A stretch of DNA of 64,000 nt, from contig CAYULB010000006.1 of assembly GCA_964445575.1 (NCBI GenBank), forward strand, positions 4,988-68,987. Direction: 5' to 3'. Of this stretch, positions 16,662-26,080 are shown piece by piece. The notes beneath the pieces were generated by a model. It did not search any database, was not told where the DNA came from, and saw nothing but the letters and a program-made list of their open reading frames with translations. The number at the start of each line of letters is the position of its first letter. The stretch's first letter is position 1. The translations under genes were made by a program, and so were the position numbers. This DNA comes from WJMT01 sp964445575 (GTDB lineage Bacteria; Acidobacteriota; Aminicenantia; Aminicenantales; Aminicenantaceae).

Positions 16662-19145
16662 ATGAGTAAAGAATACGATTTCAAGAAAATTGAGAAGAAG
16701 TGGCAGGACCTCTGGGAGAGGGAGAAAAGCTTCAGGGTCAGAGAAGACCCGGATAAACCGAAATATTATGCTCTGGAGATGTATCCTTACCCCTCCGGCC
16801 GCATACATATGGGACATGTGAGGAATTTCTCGATTTTAGACGTGATCTCCAGATACAAAACCATGTCTGGATACAATGTGCTTCATCCCATTGGGTGGGA
16901 TGCGTTTGGGATGCCGGCAGAAAATGCTGCCATAAAAGAAGGCATTCATCCCAGGGAATGGACACTGGAGAATATATCCCATATGAAGACCCAGTTAAAG
17001 AGGCTGGGATTCAGTTATGACTGGTCCAGAGAAGTCAACACCTGTCTTCCAGAATACTACAAATGGAACCAGTGGATTTTCCTGAAGATGTATGAGCGAG
17101 GTCTGGCTTTTCGGAAAAAGAGTTATGTGAATTGGTGCTCTGACTGCCAGACTGTTCTGGCAAATGAACAGGTTATCAGCGGGAAATGCTGGAGATGTGA
17201 TACTGAAGTTGAACAGAAGCATATGGAGCAGTGGTTTCTGAAGATCACAGAATATGCGGAGGAACTTCTTTCCGGTCATAAGCTGCTGCACAAATGGCCC
17301 CAGAATGTTATTGCCATGCAGAAAAATTGGATCGGGAAAAGCAGGGGCGCCCAGTTGTTTTTCAAAGCTAACGGTTCTGATTGGGCTATTGAGACTTTTA
17401 CTACCCGTATCGATACTGTTTATGGGGCGACTTTTTTAGTGCTTTCTCCAGAGCACCCTCTCTGTCTAAAATTGATTGAAGGGACAGAGAAAGAAGATGT
17501 TAAACGCAGGTGGATAGAGGAGAAAAGACTTCTCCAGCGCAGAGGTGAAGAGGCCCCGGAAGAAGAAAAAGAAGGAATTGATACCGGAAGAACAGCTGTT
17601 AATCCTTTTACCAATGAAAATATCCCCATATGGATTGCAAACTATGTTTTGATGGAATATGGGACCGGGGCTATTATGGCGGTGCCTGCCCATGATGAAA
17701 GGGATTATCACTTCGCCAAAAAATATTCCATTTCCATAAGAAAAGTAATTGTCCCTGAAAAGAACCAAGAGGCCGATGTCCAGGAAGAAGTTTTTACTGA
17801 GTACGGAAGGCTGGTAAATTCTGGAGATTACACCGGCATGACTTCATCAGAAGCCATCTCAAAGATGAGCAATGAATTGCAAGCAAAAGGAGTGGGAAAA
17901 GAGACTGTACTGTACAGACTTAGAGATTGGGGCATTTCCCGGCAGAGGTATTGGGGGACTCCGATTCCCATCATTTTCTGTGAAAAATGTGGGATCGTGA
18001 AAGTTCCTTACAAAGACCTGCCCGTGACCCTGCCCTCGGGCGTGGAGTTTAAAGGTGAAGAAGGGTCTCCCCTGGAAAATTGTGAGGATTTTGTAAAAAC
18101 AGAATGTCCGGTATGCCGTGGTCCCGCAAGACGAGAGACCGATACCATGGATACTTTTTTTGACTCTTCTTGGTATTATTTTCGGTACTGCTCTCCAGAT
18201 GAAGAAGTCCTTCCCTTTAAACCTGAGAAAGCTGATTACTGGCTTCCTGTGGATATCTATGTGGGAGGGGTAGAACATGCCATTCTTCATCTCATTTATG
18301 CCCGTTTTTTCTGTAAGGTCCTGCGGGATTTCGGTCTGACTGACATCAATGAACCTTTTCCGCATTATCTGGGGCAAGGGATGGTGACCAAAGACGGTTC
18401 GGCCATGTCAAAGTCAAAGGGGAATGTGGTGGACCCCGATGATATGATAGACAGGTACGGTGCTGATACCATACGGCTTTTTATTCTGTTTGCAGCTCCT
18501 CCAGAGAAAGAATTTGCCTGGGATGATAAAGGGATAGAAGGATGCTTCCGATTTTTAAACCGGATATGGACTTTTTTTCAACAAAATTTAAATCTGTTTA
18601 AAGAGCCTGAAAAACCCACAGAGCAGGAGGACAAATCCCCTGAAGAAGCAGACAGCCTGGAGATTAAAACGCACCAGACTGTTAAAAAAGCAACCCAAGA
18701 CATTGGAGAGAGGTATCATTTGAACACAGCCATAAGCTCCATAATGGAGTTTTTCAATCAAATGAAAAAAGACAGCTCCCGATTAAAGTCAAGCCAGGCC
18801 GGCCAAAAGATACTGAAAGAGAGTATGCTAGCCCTTCTGAAGCTGCTTTCTCCTTTTGCTCCTCATATTTCTGAGGAATTATGGAAAGCTACAGGCAGGA
18901 GTTCTTTTCTGATGACATGTTCCTGGCCTGAGTACGATCCGGACCTGGTTAAAGAGGACACCGTGACCATTGTGGTTCAGGTGAATGGTAAACTCAGAGG
19001 GAAATTTGAAGCACAAAGAAACACCTCTGAAGACAAAATAAAGTCTAAAGCCCTGTCTCTGGAAAATATAGATAAATACATCAAGGATAAAGAACCAAAG
19101 AAAATAATTTATATTAAAAACAAACTGGTGAATATTGTGGCATGA
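16662..19145 (+). CDS. leuS: Leucyl-tRNA synthetase
   Basis: Class I aminoacyl-tRNA synthetase charging tRNA-Leu. The 827 aa product has the HIGH-type motif as HMGH in YPYPSGRIHMGHVRNFS (about 40-55). A zinc site CSDC...CWRC lies near 156-180, and the CP1 editing domain contains TTRIDTVYGATFLVLSPEHP. The KMSKS-type loop reads AMSKSKGN near 582, followed by an anticodon-binding domain. ATG 16662 is chosen over the in-frame TTG at 16656 for its start codon and the GGAT ribosome site 7 bases upstream. First gene of leuS-lptE-holA, 12 bases before lptE. Confidence 0.97.
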   Translation: MSKEYDFKKIEKKWQDLWEREKSFRVREDPDKPKYYALEMYPYPSGRIHMGHVRNFSILDVISRYKTMSGYNVLHPIGWDAFGMPAENAAIKEGIHPREWTLENISHMKTQLKRLGFSYDWSREVNTCLPEYYKWNQWIFLKMYERGLAFRKKSYVNWCSDCQTVLANEQVISGKCWRCDTEVEQKHMEQWFLKITEYAEELLSGHKLLHKWPQNVIAMQKNWIGKSRGAQLFFKANGSDWAIETFTTRIDTVYGATFLVLSPEHPLCLKLIEGTEKEDVKRRWIEEKRLLQRRGEEAPEEEKEGIDTGRTAVNPFTNENIPIWIANYVLMEYGTGAIMAVPAHDERDYHFAKKYSISIRKVIVPEKNQEADVQEEVFTEYGRLVNSGDYTGMTSSEAISKMSNELQAKGVGKETVLYRLRDWGISRQRYWGTPIPIIFCEKCGIVKVPYKDLPVTLPSGVEFKGEEGSPLENCEDFVKTECPVCRGPARRETDTMDTFFDSSWYYFRYCSPDEEVLPFKPEKADYWLPVDIYVGGVEHAILHLIYARFFCKVLRDFGLTDINEPFPHYLGQGMVTKDGSAMSKSKGNVVDPDDMIDRYGADTIRLFILFAAPPEKEFAWDDKGIEGCFRFLNRIWTFFQQNLNLFKEPEKPTEQEDKSPEEADSLEIKTHQTVKKATQDIGERYHLNTAISSIMEFFNQMKKDSSRLKSSQAGQKILKESMLALLKLLSPFAPHISEELWKATGRSSFLMTCSWPEYDPDLVKEDTVTIVVQVNGKLRGKFEAQRNTSEDKIKSKALSLENIDKYIKDKEPKKIIYIKNKLVNIVA

Positions 19146-19157
19146 GAGGATGACAGC

Positions 19158-19667
19158 ATGAAAAAATATTTAATTCTTCTATGGGTGTGTTTTTTTCTGT
19201 GCCACTGCGGTTATCATCTTCGCGGCACAGGAAGTTCCCTACCGTCTCATATTCAAAAGATATATGTTCCCATGTTTGTGAATTCCACTTCCCGTTTTGA
19301 GCTTGATGTGAAGCTCACCCGAAGTGTTATTGATGAGCTTGTAGCCAGAGGAAAAGTTGAGATCATTGATGACAGAGAATCCGCGGATGCTGTTCTCTTG
19401 GGAGAAATCACAGCATTTAGAGTTAATCCCATAGCTTTTTCAGACACAGCCACAGCAGACCGCTACAATATCACCATAGTGACCAAGGTCACGTTAAGGG
19501 ATTTGATACAGGATCAGGTGTTTTATTCCAATCCGAATTTTGTGTATAAAAAAGAGTATGAAGTGGAAGAGGGCGTGGATTTTGAAACAGCGGAGTCAGA
19601 AGCTATTGAAGAGATATCAGGAGATTTTGCCCGGAGTCTGGTTATCATGATGCTGGAGGGTTTTTAG
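19158..19667 (+). CDS. lptE: LptE-like LPS-assembly lipoprotein
   Basis: Predicted outer-membrane lipoprotein that plugs the LptD barrel during LPS insertion. The 169 aa protein has a signal peptide (1-16) and lipobox LCHCGYHLRG with Cys17; the CGYHLRG start is characteristic of LptE. LptE-type alternating strands follow (IYVPMFVNSTSRFELDVKLT, VNPIAFSDTATADRYNI). The position between leuS and holA is the same as in enterobacteria, which strongly supports the call. The ribosome site GAGAGGA is 8 bases upstream. Confidence 0.87.
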   Translation: MKKYLILLWVCFFLCHCGYHLRGTGSSLPSHIQKIYVPMFVNSTSRFELDVKLTRSVIDELVARGKVEIIDDRESADAVLLGEITAFRVNPIAFSDTATADRYNITIVTKVTLRDLIQDQVFYSNPNFVYKKEYEVEEGVDFETAESEAIEEISGDFARSLVIMMLEGF

Positions 19668-19671
19668 TAGA

Positions 19672-20772
19672 GTGGGTTTCACGAGTGAAGGGGATAAAGG
19701 TCAAAAATATGGATTTAAACCGGTTTATTTTTTTTACGGCGAGGAGATTTTTCCTGCCTTAGAGTTTATCGAAGAAGTAAAGAAAAGTTTGTCCATCCAG
19801 GAGAAGGAAGAGGCAGTAGTCGAGAAGTATGAATTAGGGACAGACTCCTGGGCTGATATCATGGATTCAGCACGGACACTGCCTCTGATATCATCTTCAT
19901 TCAGACTGATTGAGGTTGAAATTCCTCCTCGCAAAAATCCCAATGTTCCCAAAAAAGAAGAAAAGCTTTCTTCAGCCGAAGAAGCCTTGTTAAAGTCTTA
20001 TCTTTCTTCCCCTTGTGAAAAAACTATACTGTTTCTTGTTTTTAATCAAAAGATAAGAGGGGATTCTCCTTTGCTTAAATTTTTTCAATCGCTTTCCAAG
20101 AAAAACATTTCTATAAAAGAAATTCAGCCGCTAAAGGGAAGAGATTTATATGCCTGGATCAAAAAACAGATCCAGAAGGAAGGGAAAAACATAGAACATG
20201 AAGCCTGTCAAAGGCTGGTGGAGTTTGCTGGTAATGACTTGAGAAGATTGAGCAGTGAACTCAATAAGCTGGTGACATTTATAGGAAAAAGGGACCGCAT
20301 TGGGTTGGAAGATGTGGAAAAGGTTTCAGGATGGGTGAAACCTTTTATTGATTGGGAAATCATCAACAGTTTGGAAGAGGCTGACTACAAAAAATGTGTT
20401 TTTACTTTGGATAAGCTCCTGGAAAAAGAAAATATTCATCCTGTAATAATAATGGATAAGATTTCCGGTTTCTTCAATGATATATTTTTAGCAAAACTGC
20501 GCCTCCTGGAAGGAAATAAGGATAGAAATTCGATTTTCAAAGAAATCAAACCCTTTATTCCTAAAAAATATAAAAATTTATACCAAAGTAAATTTAAACA
20601 GATTATTGATTTTGCAGAACAGGTTCCTGTCCCGGAATTAAGATATTATATGGACCGGCTTAAAGACATTGATCTAAAAGTCAAGTCCACGGCTCTATCT
20701 TTTCATGAGCTGATGGATGGATTTTTTTTTGATTACTGCCAAAGAAGAGGGGGTCAAAAAGGACCTTTATGA
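19672..20772 (+). CDS. holA: DNA polymerase III delta subunit
   Basis: Clamp-loader wrench subunit that opens the beta sliding clamp. The 366 aa length is normal. It has the PVYFFYGEE start, the LRRLSSELNKL block (residues 186-196) and C-terminal helical collar features (YYMDRLKDIDLKVKS). The start is GTG at 19672, five bases after the lptE stop, with GGAGGG in the end of lptE as a ribosome site. The last 6 bases overlap the convergent rpsT. Confidence 0.9.
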   Translation: MGFTSEGDKGQKYGFKPVYFFYGEEIFPALEFIEEVKKSLSIQEKEEAVVEKYELGTDSWADIMDSARTLPLISSSFRLIEVEIPPRKNPNVPKKEEKLSSAEEALLKSYLSSPCEKTILFLVFNQKIRGDSPLLKFFQSLSKKNISIKEIQPLKGRDLYAWIKKQIQKEGKNIEHEACQRLVEFAGNDLRRLSSELNKLVTFIGKRDRIGLEDVEKVSGWVKPFIDWEIINSLEEADYKKCVFTLDKLLEKENIHPVIIMDKISGFFNDIFLAKLRLLEGNKDRNSIFKEIKPFIPKKYKNLYQSKFKQIIDFAEQVPVPELRYYMDRLKDIDLKVKSTALSFHELMDGFFFDYCQRRGGQKGPL

Positions 20773-21033
20773 TGGTAAGGATGTGACCTGCCGGTTGAGT
20801 CTTGACTTGTATCGGCTGGCTTTATTTTTATGAATGGTTCCTTTTTTGGCTGCCCGGTCTATCAAAGAAAATGTTTCAGGAAGAAGTTCGAGAGCTTTGT
20901 TTCTGTCTTTATTTCCAATGGCTGCTCTCAGTTTTTTAATCTGTCTTTTTAAGATCGATTTGTTTTTTCTGTTTATCGCACGTCTTCTCAAACTCTTTCT
21001 TATATGTTTCTCTGCAGCTTTGTGTTGAGCCAT
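20767..21033 (-). CDS. rpsT: 30S ribosomal protein S20
   Basis: Small basic ribosomal protein (88 aa) binding 16S rRNA. It has the family's Lys/Arg-rich helical pattern, QHKAAEKHIRKSLRRRAINR at the start and IHKNKASRYKSRLNRQV at the end. A good ribosome site (AGGAG at 21040-21044, 6-base spacing) and a strong promoter lie upstream. It is a single-gene unit convergent with holA. Confidence 0.97.
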   Translation of the reverse strand: MAQHKAAEKHIRKSLRRRAINRKNKSILKRQIKKLRAAIGNKDRNKALELLPETFSLIDRAAKKGTIHKNKASRYKSRLNRQVTSLPS

Positions 21034-21062
21034 TTGTTTCTCCTATAGAAAATAGGTGGTGT

Positions 21063-21091
21063 ATGATAAAATATCTGGCAACAATTGTCAA
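21063..21091 (-). promoter_or_regulatory. Sigma-70 promoter of rpsT
   Basis: Minus-strand -35 TTGACA (21086-21091), 17-base spacer, -10 TATCAT (21063-21068). The leader is about 23 bases with a Shine-Dalgarno site. It overlaps the divergent murJ promoter region (CTGGCA 21075-21080, TATAAA 21097-21102). Confidence 0.6.
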
Positions 21092-21133
21092 CTTATTATA
21101 AAGTGATTGGAAACTGAAAGAACCAAATGAAAA

Positions 21134-22720
21134 ATGGATGAGAAAAGCAACCGTCGATTACTAAAGTCAACTTTTGCTGTTTCCATCCCTACTCTGTTGA
21201 GCCGGATTCTGGGGTATATAAGGGATATGATCCAGGCTTTTTTTCTGGGGACAGGAGTGAGTGCAGATGCTTTTACCATTGCCTACATCATTCCAAACTT
21301 ATTGAGGCGTCTGACTGCAGAAGGAGCCATGACTTCTGCGTTTATCCCGGTTTTTACAGGCTTGAAAAAAGAAGAGAAGAGAGAGAAATTATGGAAGTTT
21401 GCCAATATATTCTTTTTTGACCTGACTCTTATCATGACGGCTGTGGTGGTGGTGGGGATTGTCTTTTCACCTCTTTTGGTAAAGGTCGTTGCTTATGGAT
21501 TTCAAGATGTCCAGGGCAAGACCGAACTGACAGTGCTGCTGACGCGGATTATGTTTCCCTACATTTTACTGGTTAGCCTGGCTGCCCTTGCTATGGCGAT
21601 CTTGAATTCGTTTCATAAATTTTTTGTCCCCGCTTTAACACCGGTTTTGTTTAATATATGTGTCATCACTGCGGCGGCGGTATTTGCTGCTCGCTCCAGC
21701 GAGCCGGCTGTTGTGTTTGCCGTAGGAGTGGTGGTGGGGGGAGCTGTTCAGCTTGGTTTCCAAATTCCATTTTTGTGGAAAAAGGGGATGAGATTCAAGC
21801 CCCTGATTTCTTTTAAACATCCTGCGGTTCGTAAAGTAGTCAGGCTGATGATTCCGGGTATATTCGGTGCTGGCATTCACCAGATAAATTTTGCGTTGAG
21901 CCGTATGATCGCCTCTACCCTGGAGGGTGGGAGTGTCTCTTCCCTTTATTACTCATCAAGAGTTCAGGAATTCACCCTAGGGCTTTTTTCTATTGCTCTT
22001 TCCATTGCTCTTCTGCCGACTTTCTCTGATTTAGCTGCATCCAGAGATTATCCGGGGGTTAAAAGAACTCTTTCTTTTTCTCTGAGAGCCATTTATTTTA
22101 TCACCATACCTGCTATGGTGGGTTTGTTAGTCATGAGCCGCCCTATTATACATATTCTGTATCAAAGAGGAGAGTTTGACGCTTCCTCCACAGCCATGAC
22201 AGCCTCTTGTTTACTGTTTTTTTCCCTTAGTCTTCCCTTTATTTCTGGGGTTAAAATCATAGCACCTGCCTTTTATTCTTTAAAAGACACCAAGACTCCT
22301 GCTGTGGTTGCGTTTTTTGTGATGATTATTTATATTTCTCTTTCTTTGGTCTTGATGAGGCCGCTGAAAGTGGGAGGGATTGCCTTGGCCTTATCCATTG
22401 CCTCTGTGTTTAATTTTTTGGCTCTGTTCTATCTTCTGGAAAGAAAGATAGGCAAAATGGGAAAAAAGAAAATCATTGTTTCAAGTGTTAAATCAAGCAT
22501 AGCTGCAGGAGTCATGGGGTTTGCTGTATGGGGGTTCTTTCATTCTTTTTCATTCTATGACATGAATTTTGCAAATAAATTAATCACGTTTGCAGGAACT
22601 ATTTTTCTGGGAATGCTGGTATATGCGGCGTTAAGTCTGGTATTCAACAGGCAAGAAATAAAGGCTTTCCAGCTGATTTTGTCAAGAAAGAAAATCAAAA
22701 AGATTAAGGAGTCAAAGTGA
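21134..22720 (+). CDS. murJ: Lipid II flippase
   Basis: MurJ/MviN moves lipid-linked peptidoglycan precursor across the inner membrane. The 528 aa protein has about 14 membrane segments and the MurJ N-terminal signature STFAVSIPTLLSRILGYIRDM. The FLGTGVSADAFTIAYIIPNLLRRLTAEGAMTSAFIPVF region and HQINFALSRMIAS are also family blocks. It is followed by dtd, whose GTG start overlaps the murJ stop codon (GTGA). The leader shows no strong ribosome site. Confidence 0.95.
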   Translation: MDEKSNRRLLKSTFAVSIPTLLSRILGYIRDMIQAFFLGTGVSADAFTIAYIIPNLLRRLTAEGAMTSAFIPVFTGLKKEEKREKLWKFANIFFFDLTLIMTAVVVVGIVFSPLLVKVVAYGFQDVQGKTELTVLLTRIMFPYILLVSLAALAMAILNSFHKFFVPALTPVLFNICVITAAAVFAARSSEPAVVFAVGVVVGGAVQLGFQIPFLWKKGMRFKPLISFKHPAVRKVVRLMIPGIFGAGIHQINFALSRMIASTLEGGSVSSLYYSSRVQEFTLGLFSIALSIALLPTFSDLAASRDYPGVKRTLSFSLRAIYFITIPAMVGLLVMSRPIIHILYQRGEFDASSTAMTASCLLFFSLSLPFISGVKIIAPAFYSLKDTKTPAVVAFFVMIIYISLSLVLMRPLKVGGIALALSIASVFNFLALFYLLERKIGKMGKKKIIVSSVKSSIAAGVMGFAVWGFFHSFSFYDMNFANKLITFAGTIFLGMLVYAALSLVFNRQEIKAFQLILSRKKIKKIKESK

Positions 22721-23154
22721 AGATAGTTTTGCAAAGAGTGAAAAGAGCTCAAGTTGAAGTCAAAGGAAAAGTTGCGAGCAGGATAGGAAAAGGACTTTGT
22801 CTTCTGGTCGGAATTGAGAAAGGAGATACAGAGAAAGACGCTCAAAATCTGGCTGATAAAATATTAGGATTGAGAATATTTTCTGACGAGCACGGCAAGA
22901 TGAATCTTTCCCTTAAAGAAACTGGGGGAGAAATTTTGGCTGTCTCGCAGTTTACGCTTGCAGGCTCGGTTAAAAAGGGGAGAAGGCCGAGCTTTGACGG
23001 AGCTGAGAAACCTAAGGAGGCAGAAAGGCTGTTCGATTATTTTGTGGAGAGACTGAAGAAAAAAAAGGTCCGCACAGAAACAGGAATTTTTGGGGAAATA
23101 ATGGACGTGTCTCTTGTCAATGACGGTCCCGTCACATTTATTATTTCAACCTAG
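22717..23154 (+). CDS. dtd: D-aminoacyl-tRNA deacylase
   Basis: Hydrolyses D-amino acids (and Gly) from mischarged tRNAs. The 145 aa protein carries both family active-site motifs: SQFTLAGS (residues 78-85) and NDGPVTF (near 136-142). The GTG start overlaps the murJ stop by 4 bases, so it is translationally coupled. The 3' end overlaps the convergent ribBA stop by 4 bases. Confidence 0.95.
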   Translation: MKIVLQRVKRAQVEVKGKVASRIGKGLCLLVGIEKGDTEKDAQNLADKILGLRIFSDEHGKMNLSLKETGGEILAVSQFTLAGSVKKGRRPSFDGAEKPKEAERLFDYFVERLKKKKVRTETGIFGEIMDVSLVNDGPVTFIIST

Positions 23155-24368
23155 ACCAATTCCAGAATGTGTCCCATTTTTTCTTTTTTTGTCTTCAGGT
23201 ATTTGAGGTTTTTGGAATTGGGGGGGATTTCAATAGAGACTCTCTCCACTATTTCCAGTCCGTATCCAGATAGGCCTATGAATTTCCTTGGGTTGTTGGT
23301 TATGAGTTTCAGCTTGGTGATTCCAAGAGAAACCAGTATCTGAGCGCCGACCCCATAGTCTCTCTGGTCAGGTTTGAATCCGAGCTTTCGATTGGCCTCA
23401 ACCGTATCTTCTCCCTTTTCCTGGATGGCATAAGCTTTTATTTTGTTGATGAGTCCGATGCCTCGGCCTTCGTGTTCGATCATATATAAAATGACGCCTG
23501 TCCCTTCTTTTTCAATCATTTTCATGGAAAGATGGAGCTGTTCACCGCAGTCGCACCGTTTTGAATGAAAGGTATCCCCAGTGAGGCATTGAGAATGGGC
23601 CCGGACAAGTGTGGGAAGATCTTTTTTTATTTCTCCTTTAACCAGTGCGATATGGTGTTCGTGGTAAATGGTGTCTTCAAATACCATGATTTTAAAATGG
23701 CCGTATTTTGTGGGCAGGTCCGCTTCTTCGATCTTTTTCACCAGAATCTCATTTTGCATTCTGTGCTTAATAAGCTCTGCGATGGTCAGGATAGGGATAT
23801 CAAAAGTCTCGCTGAATTTTTCCAGCTCTTCTCTTCTGGCCATGCTTCCGTCTTCATTCATGATTTCACAGATGACACCAGCAGGAGTCAACCCAGCTAA
23901 TTTAGTTATGTCCACAGATGCCTCGGTCTGTCCTGCTCTTTTAAGCACGCCTCCTTCTTGAGCTTGCAGAGGGAAGATGTGTCCGGGACGCACTAAGTCA
24001 GACGGTTTGGTATCTGGATTTATGGCGGCAAGGATGGTTCGGGCTCTATCATAGGCAGAGATCCCTGTGGTGGTGCCTTCTTTAGCATCGATAGACACAG
24101 TGAAGGCTGTTTGAAAGGGTGCTGTGTTGGATTTGACCATCAAAGGAAGGTCTAATTCTCTGATTCTATCCTCTGTAAGAGACAAACAAATCAGACCTCT
24201 TCCGTGTTTTGCCATAAAGTTAATGATATCAGGAGTGACTTTTTCTGCTGCACAGGTGAGGTCTCCTTCGTTCTCTCTATCCTCATCATCAACAATGATA
24301 AGGAGCTTTCCGTCTCTTATGGCTTTGATAGCTTTTTCTACAGAAGCAACCGCTGGTTTGTTTTGCAT
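23151..24368 (-). CDS. ribBA: Bifunctional DHBP synthase / GTP cyclohydrolase II
   Basis: Makes both starting intermediates of riboflavin synthesis. The N-terminal half (about 1-205) is 3,4-dihydroxy-2-butanone-4-phosphate synthase, with VDDEDRENEGDL and the RPGHIFPLQAQEGGVL block. The C-terminal half is GTP cyclohydrolase II, with the zinc motif GDTFHSKRCDCGEQL and HEGRGIGL. At 405 aa it has the length of a complete fusion. It is the last gene of ftsY-ribD-ribE-ribBA. Lumazine synthase (ribH), often next in this order, is absent here. Confidence 0.96.
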   Translation of the reverse strand: MQNKPAVASVEKAIKAIRDGKLLIIVDDEDRENEGDLTCAAEKVTPDIINFMAKHGRGLICLSLTEDRIRELDLPLMVKSNTAPFQTAFTVSIDAKEGTTTGISAYDRARTILAAINPDTKPSDLVRPGHIFPLQAQEGGVLKRAGQTEASVDITKLAGLTPAGVICEIMNEDGSMARREELEKFSETFDIPILTIAELIKHRMQNEILVKKIEEADLPTKYGHFKIMVFEDTIYHEHHIALVKGEIKKDLPTLVRAHSQCLTGDTFHSKRCDCGEQLHLSMKMIEKEGTGVILYMIEHEGRGIGLINKIKAYAIQEKGEDTVEANRKLGFKPDQRDYGVGAQILVSLGITKLKLITNNPRKFIGLSGYGLEIVERVSIEIPPNSKNLKYLKTKKEKMGHILELV

Positions 24369-24380
24369 GTATTCAAATCC

Positions 24381-24980
24381 TCAGTCTATTTTCTTGTTTA
24401 GTTCTGAAATATAATTATACACATATTTTCCGATTATGTCACATTCGAGGTTGACTTCCTGACCCGGTTTCAACTGGGATAGGTTAGTGTCTTGGAGAGT
24501 GATCGGTATGATTTCTGTCTCAAATTGGCTGCCCTTTATCGAGGCCACAGTGAGACTGACTCCGTCAACGGCCACAGATCCTTTAGGGATAAAGTAGGGT
24601 TTCAATTCAGGAGGAAATTGTACTGTAATTCTTTTTCCATTTCTTCTGGTTAAGACTTTACTGATTTTTGCTTTTTTATCAATATGGCCGGAGACCAAAT
24701 GCCCGCTCAGAGGATCTGAAAGGGTTAGAGGAGGTTCTAGATTCAAACAATCTCCTGTTTTAAAAGAACCCAGGGTGGTCTTTTCTAAAGTCTCTGGGGA
24801 AAGATTGAAATAAAGAACATCTTTTTTCTTTTTGGTGATGCTGAGGCAGACACCATTGACAGAAAGGCTGTCGCCAATATTCATGTGACGAGCCAGGGTA
24901 GGAGCTTCGAGACACATTTCTTTTTTGCCCAGGGAGTAAGATTTGAACCGGCCTTTATGCTTTATGATTCCTGTAAACAT
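24381..24980 (-). CDS. ribE: Riboflavin synthase alpha chain
   Basis: Dismutates two 6,7-dimethyl-8-ribityllumazine molecules into riboflavin. The 199 aa protein shows two lumazine-binding repeats. The first begins MFTGIIKHKG and includes SLSVNGVCLS. The second includes HLVSGHIDKKAKI and SVAVDGVSLTV. Its start overlaps the ribD stop by one base, consistent with coupled translation. Confidence 0.95.
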   Translation of the reverse strand: MFTGIIKHKGRFKSYSLGKKEMCLEAPTLARHMNIGDSLSVNGVCLSITKKKKDVLYFNLSPETLEKTTLGSFKTGDCLNLEPPLTLSDPLSGHLVSGHIDKKAKISKVLTRRNGKRITVQFPPELKPYFIPKGSVAVDGVSLTVASIKGSQFETEIIPITLQDTNLSQLKPGQEVNLECDIIGKYVYNYISELNKKID

Positions 24981-26080
24981 TAGAGATATCCTTGGATGAT
25001 GGTATCATCGCCTATTTGAAATGATTTCATTTTTTTTATTTTAAGGGATTTATTTATGTTCTCCACTCCTTTTCCTTCAAAAAAACAAGGGGCCTTTTGC
25101 CCTCCCACTAATTTTGGGGAGATGGACATCACGATTTGATCCACTGTTCTGGATTCAAGCATATGGGTGTGAAGCGTATTGCCTCCTTCCACCAGCACAC
25201 TTGATATTTTGTTTTGTCCCAGCCAGGTGAGAGCTTTGTTTATATTGATTTTACTGTTTTTTCCAGGAAGATTGATGACCTTCACTCCTTTTTTTTGCAG
25301 GACTTTTCTTTTCTCAGATGAAGAGGGCTCAAGGGTAAACACAATGACATCTCCCTTATTTAAGGTGTGGAGTATCTTTGCGTTCACGGGAAATCTCAAG
25401 TTTGAATCCAGAATCACTCGGGTTATGGTTTTTCCAGGCCAGCTGGAATGTCTTACTGTCAGTTGGGGGTCGTCTATCAATAAGGTGTTTATCCCTACCA
25501 TGACAGCATCGTGCTCTCCTCTCAACAGGTGCATGTATTTTCTGGTTTGGGAGGATGAAATCCATTTTGATGAATGAGTTTTGGTTGCTGTTTTTCCATC
25601 CAGACTCATGGCTGTTTTTAAGGTCACAAAAGGGATTTTATGCTGAATGTATTTCAAATAGGCCTGGTTCAGGCGGTTGTTCTTTTCTTTTAAAAGGCCT
25701 AATTCAACCTCAATTCCTGCTTGTTTCATCCTTTGGATTCCCTTCCCATTTACCAGTGGATTCGGGTCAATGGTTGATATCACAATCCTTTTTATTCCAG
25801 ATGCAAGTATTTTGTCGATACAGGGGGGGGTTCTGCCCCAGTGCACGCAGGGTTCCAGATTTATATAAAGGGTGGCGTTTTTTGCTTGGGAGCCTGCTTT
25901 TTCTAGGGCTAATGCTTCAGCGTGCGGCTTCCCTGGTCTTTCATGATAGCCGTGGCCGACAATGATGTCCTTTTTTACCACCACAGCTCCTACATAAGGA
26001 TTTGGGCTTGCCCATCCTATTGCTTTTTCAGCGAGGGCATAGCACATTTGGAGATAGGAAATATCTTTATAAGTATTCAT
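24980..26080 (-). CDS. ribD: Bifunctional riboflavin deaminase/reductase
   Basis: Deaminates and then reduces the pyrimidine intermediate of riboflavin synthesis. The N-terminal cytidine-deaminase-type domain (1-145) has the zinc motifs HAEALAL and PCVHWGRTPPC. The C-terminal reductase domain (about 147-366) has TLKTAMSLDGKTATKTHSSKWIS and VEGGNTLHTHML. The 366 aa length is normal. Its start overlaps the end of ftsY by 4 bases (ATGA). Confidence 0.96.
   Translation of the reverse strand: MNTYKDISYLQMCYALAEKAIGWASPNPYVGAVVVKKDIIVGHGYHERPGKPHAEALALEKAGSQAKNATLYINLEPCVHWGRTPPCIDKILASGIKRIVISTIDPNPLVNGKGIQRMKQAGIEVELGLLKEKNNRLNQAYLKYIQHKIPFVTLKTAMSLDGKTATKTHSSKWISSSQTRKYMHLLRGEHDAVMVGINTLLIDDPQLTVRHSSWPGKTITRVILDSNLRFPVNAKILHTLNKGDVIVFTLEPSSSEKRKVLQKKGVKVINLPGKNSKININKALTWLGQNKISSVLVEGGNTLHTHMLESRTVDQIVMSISPKLVGGQKAPCFFEGKGVENINKSLKIKKMKSFQIGDDTIIQGYL

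Noticed and set aside
17859..18377. 172-codon minus-strand ORF
   Set aside because: It is a reverse-strand shadow of leuS with no promoter or family pattern.
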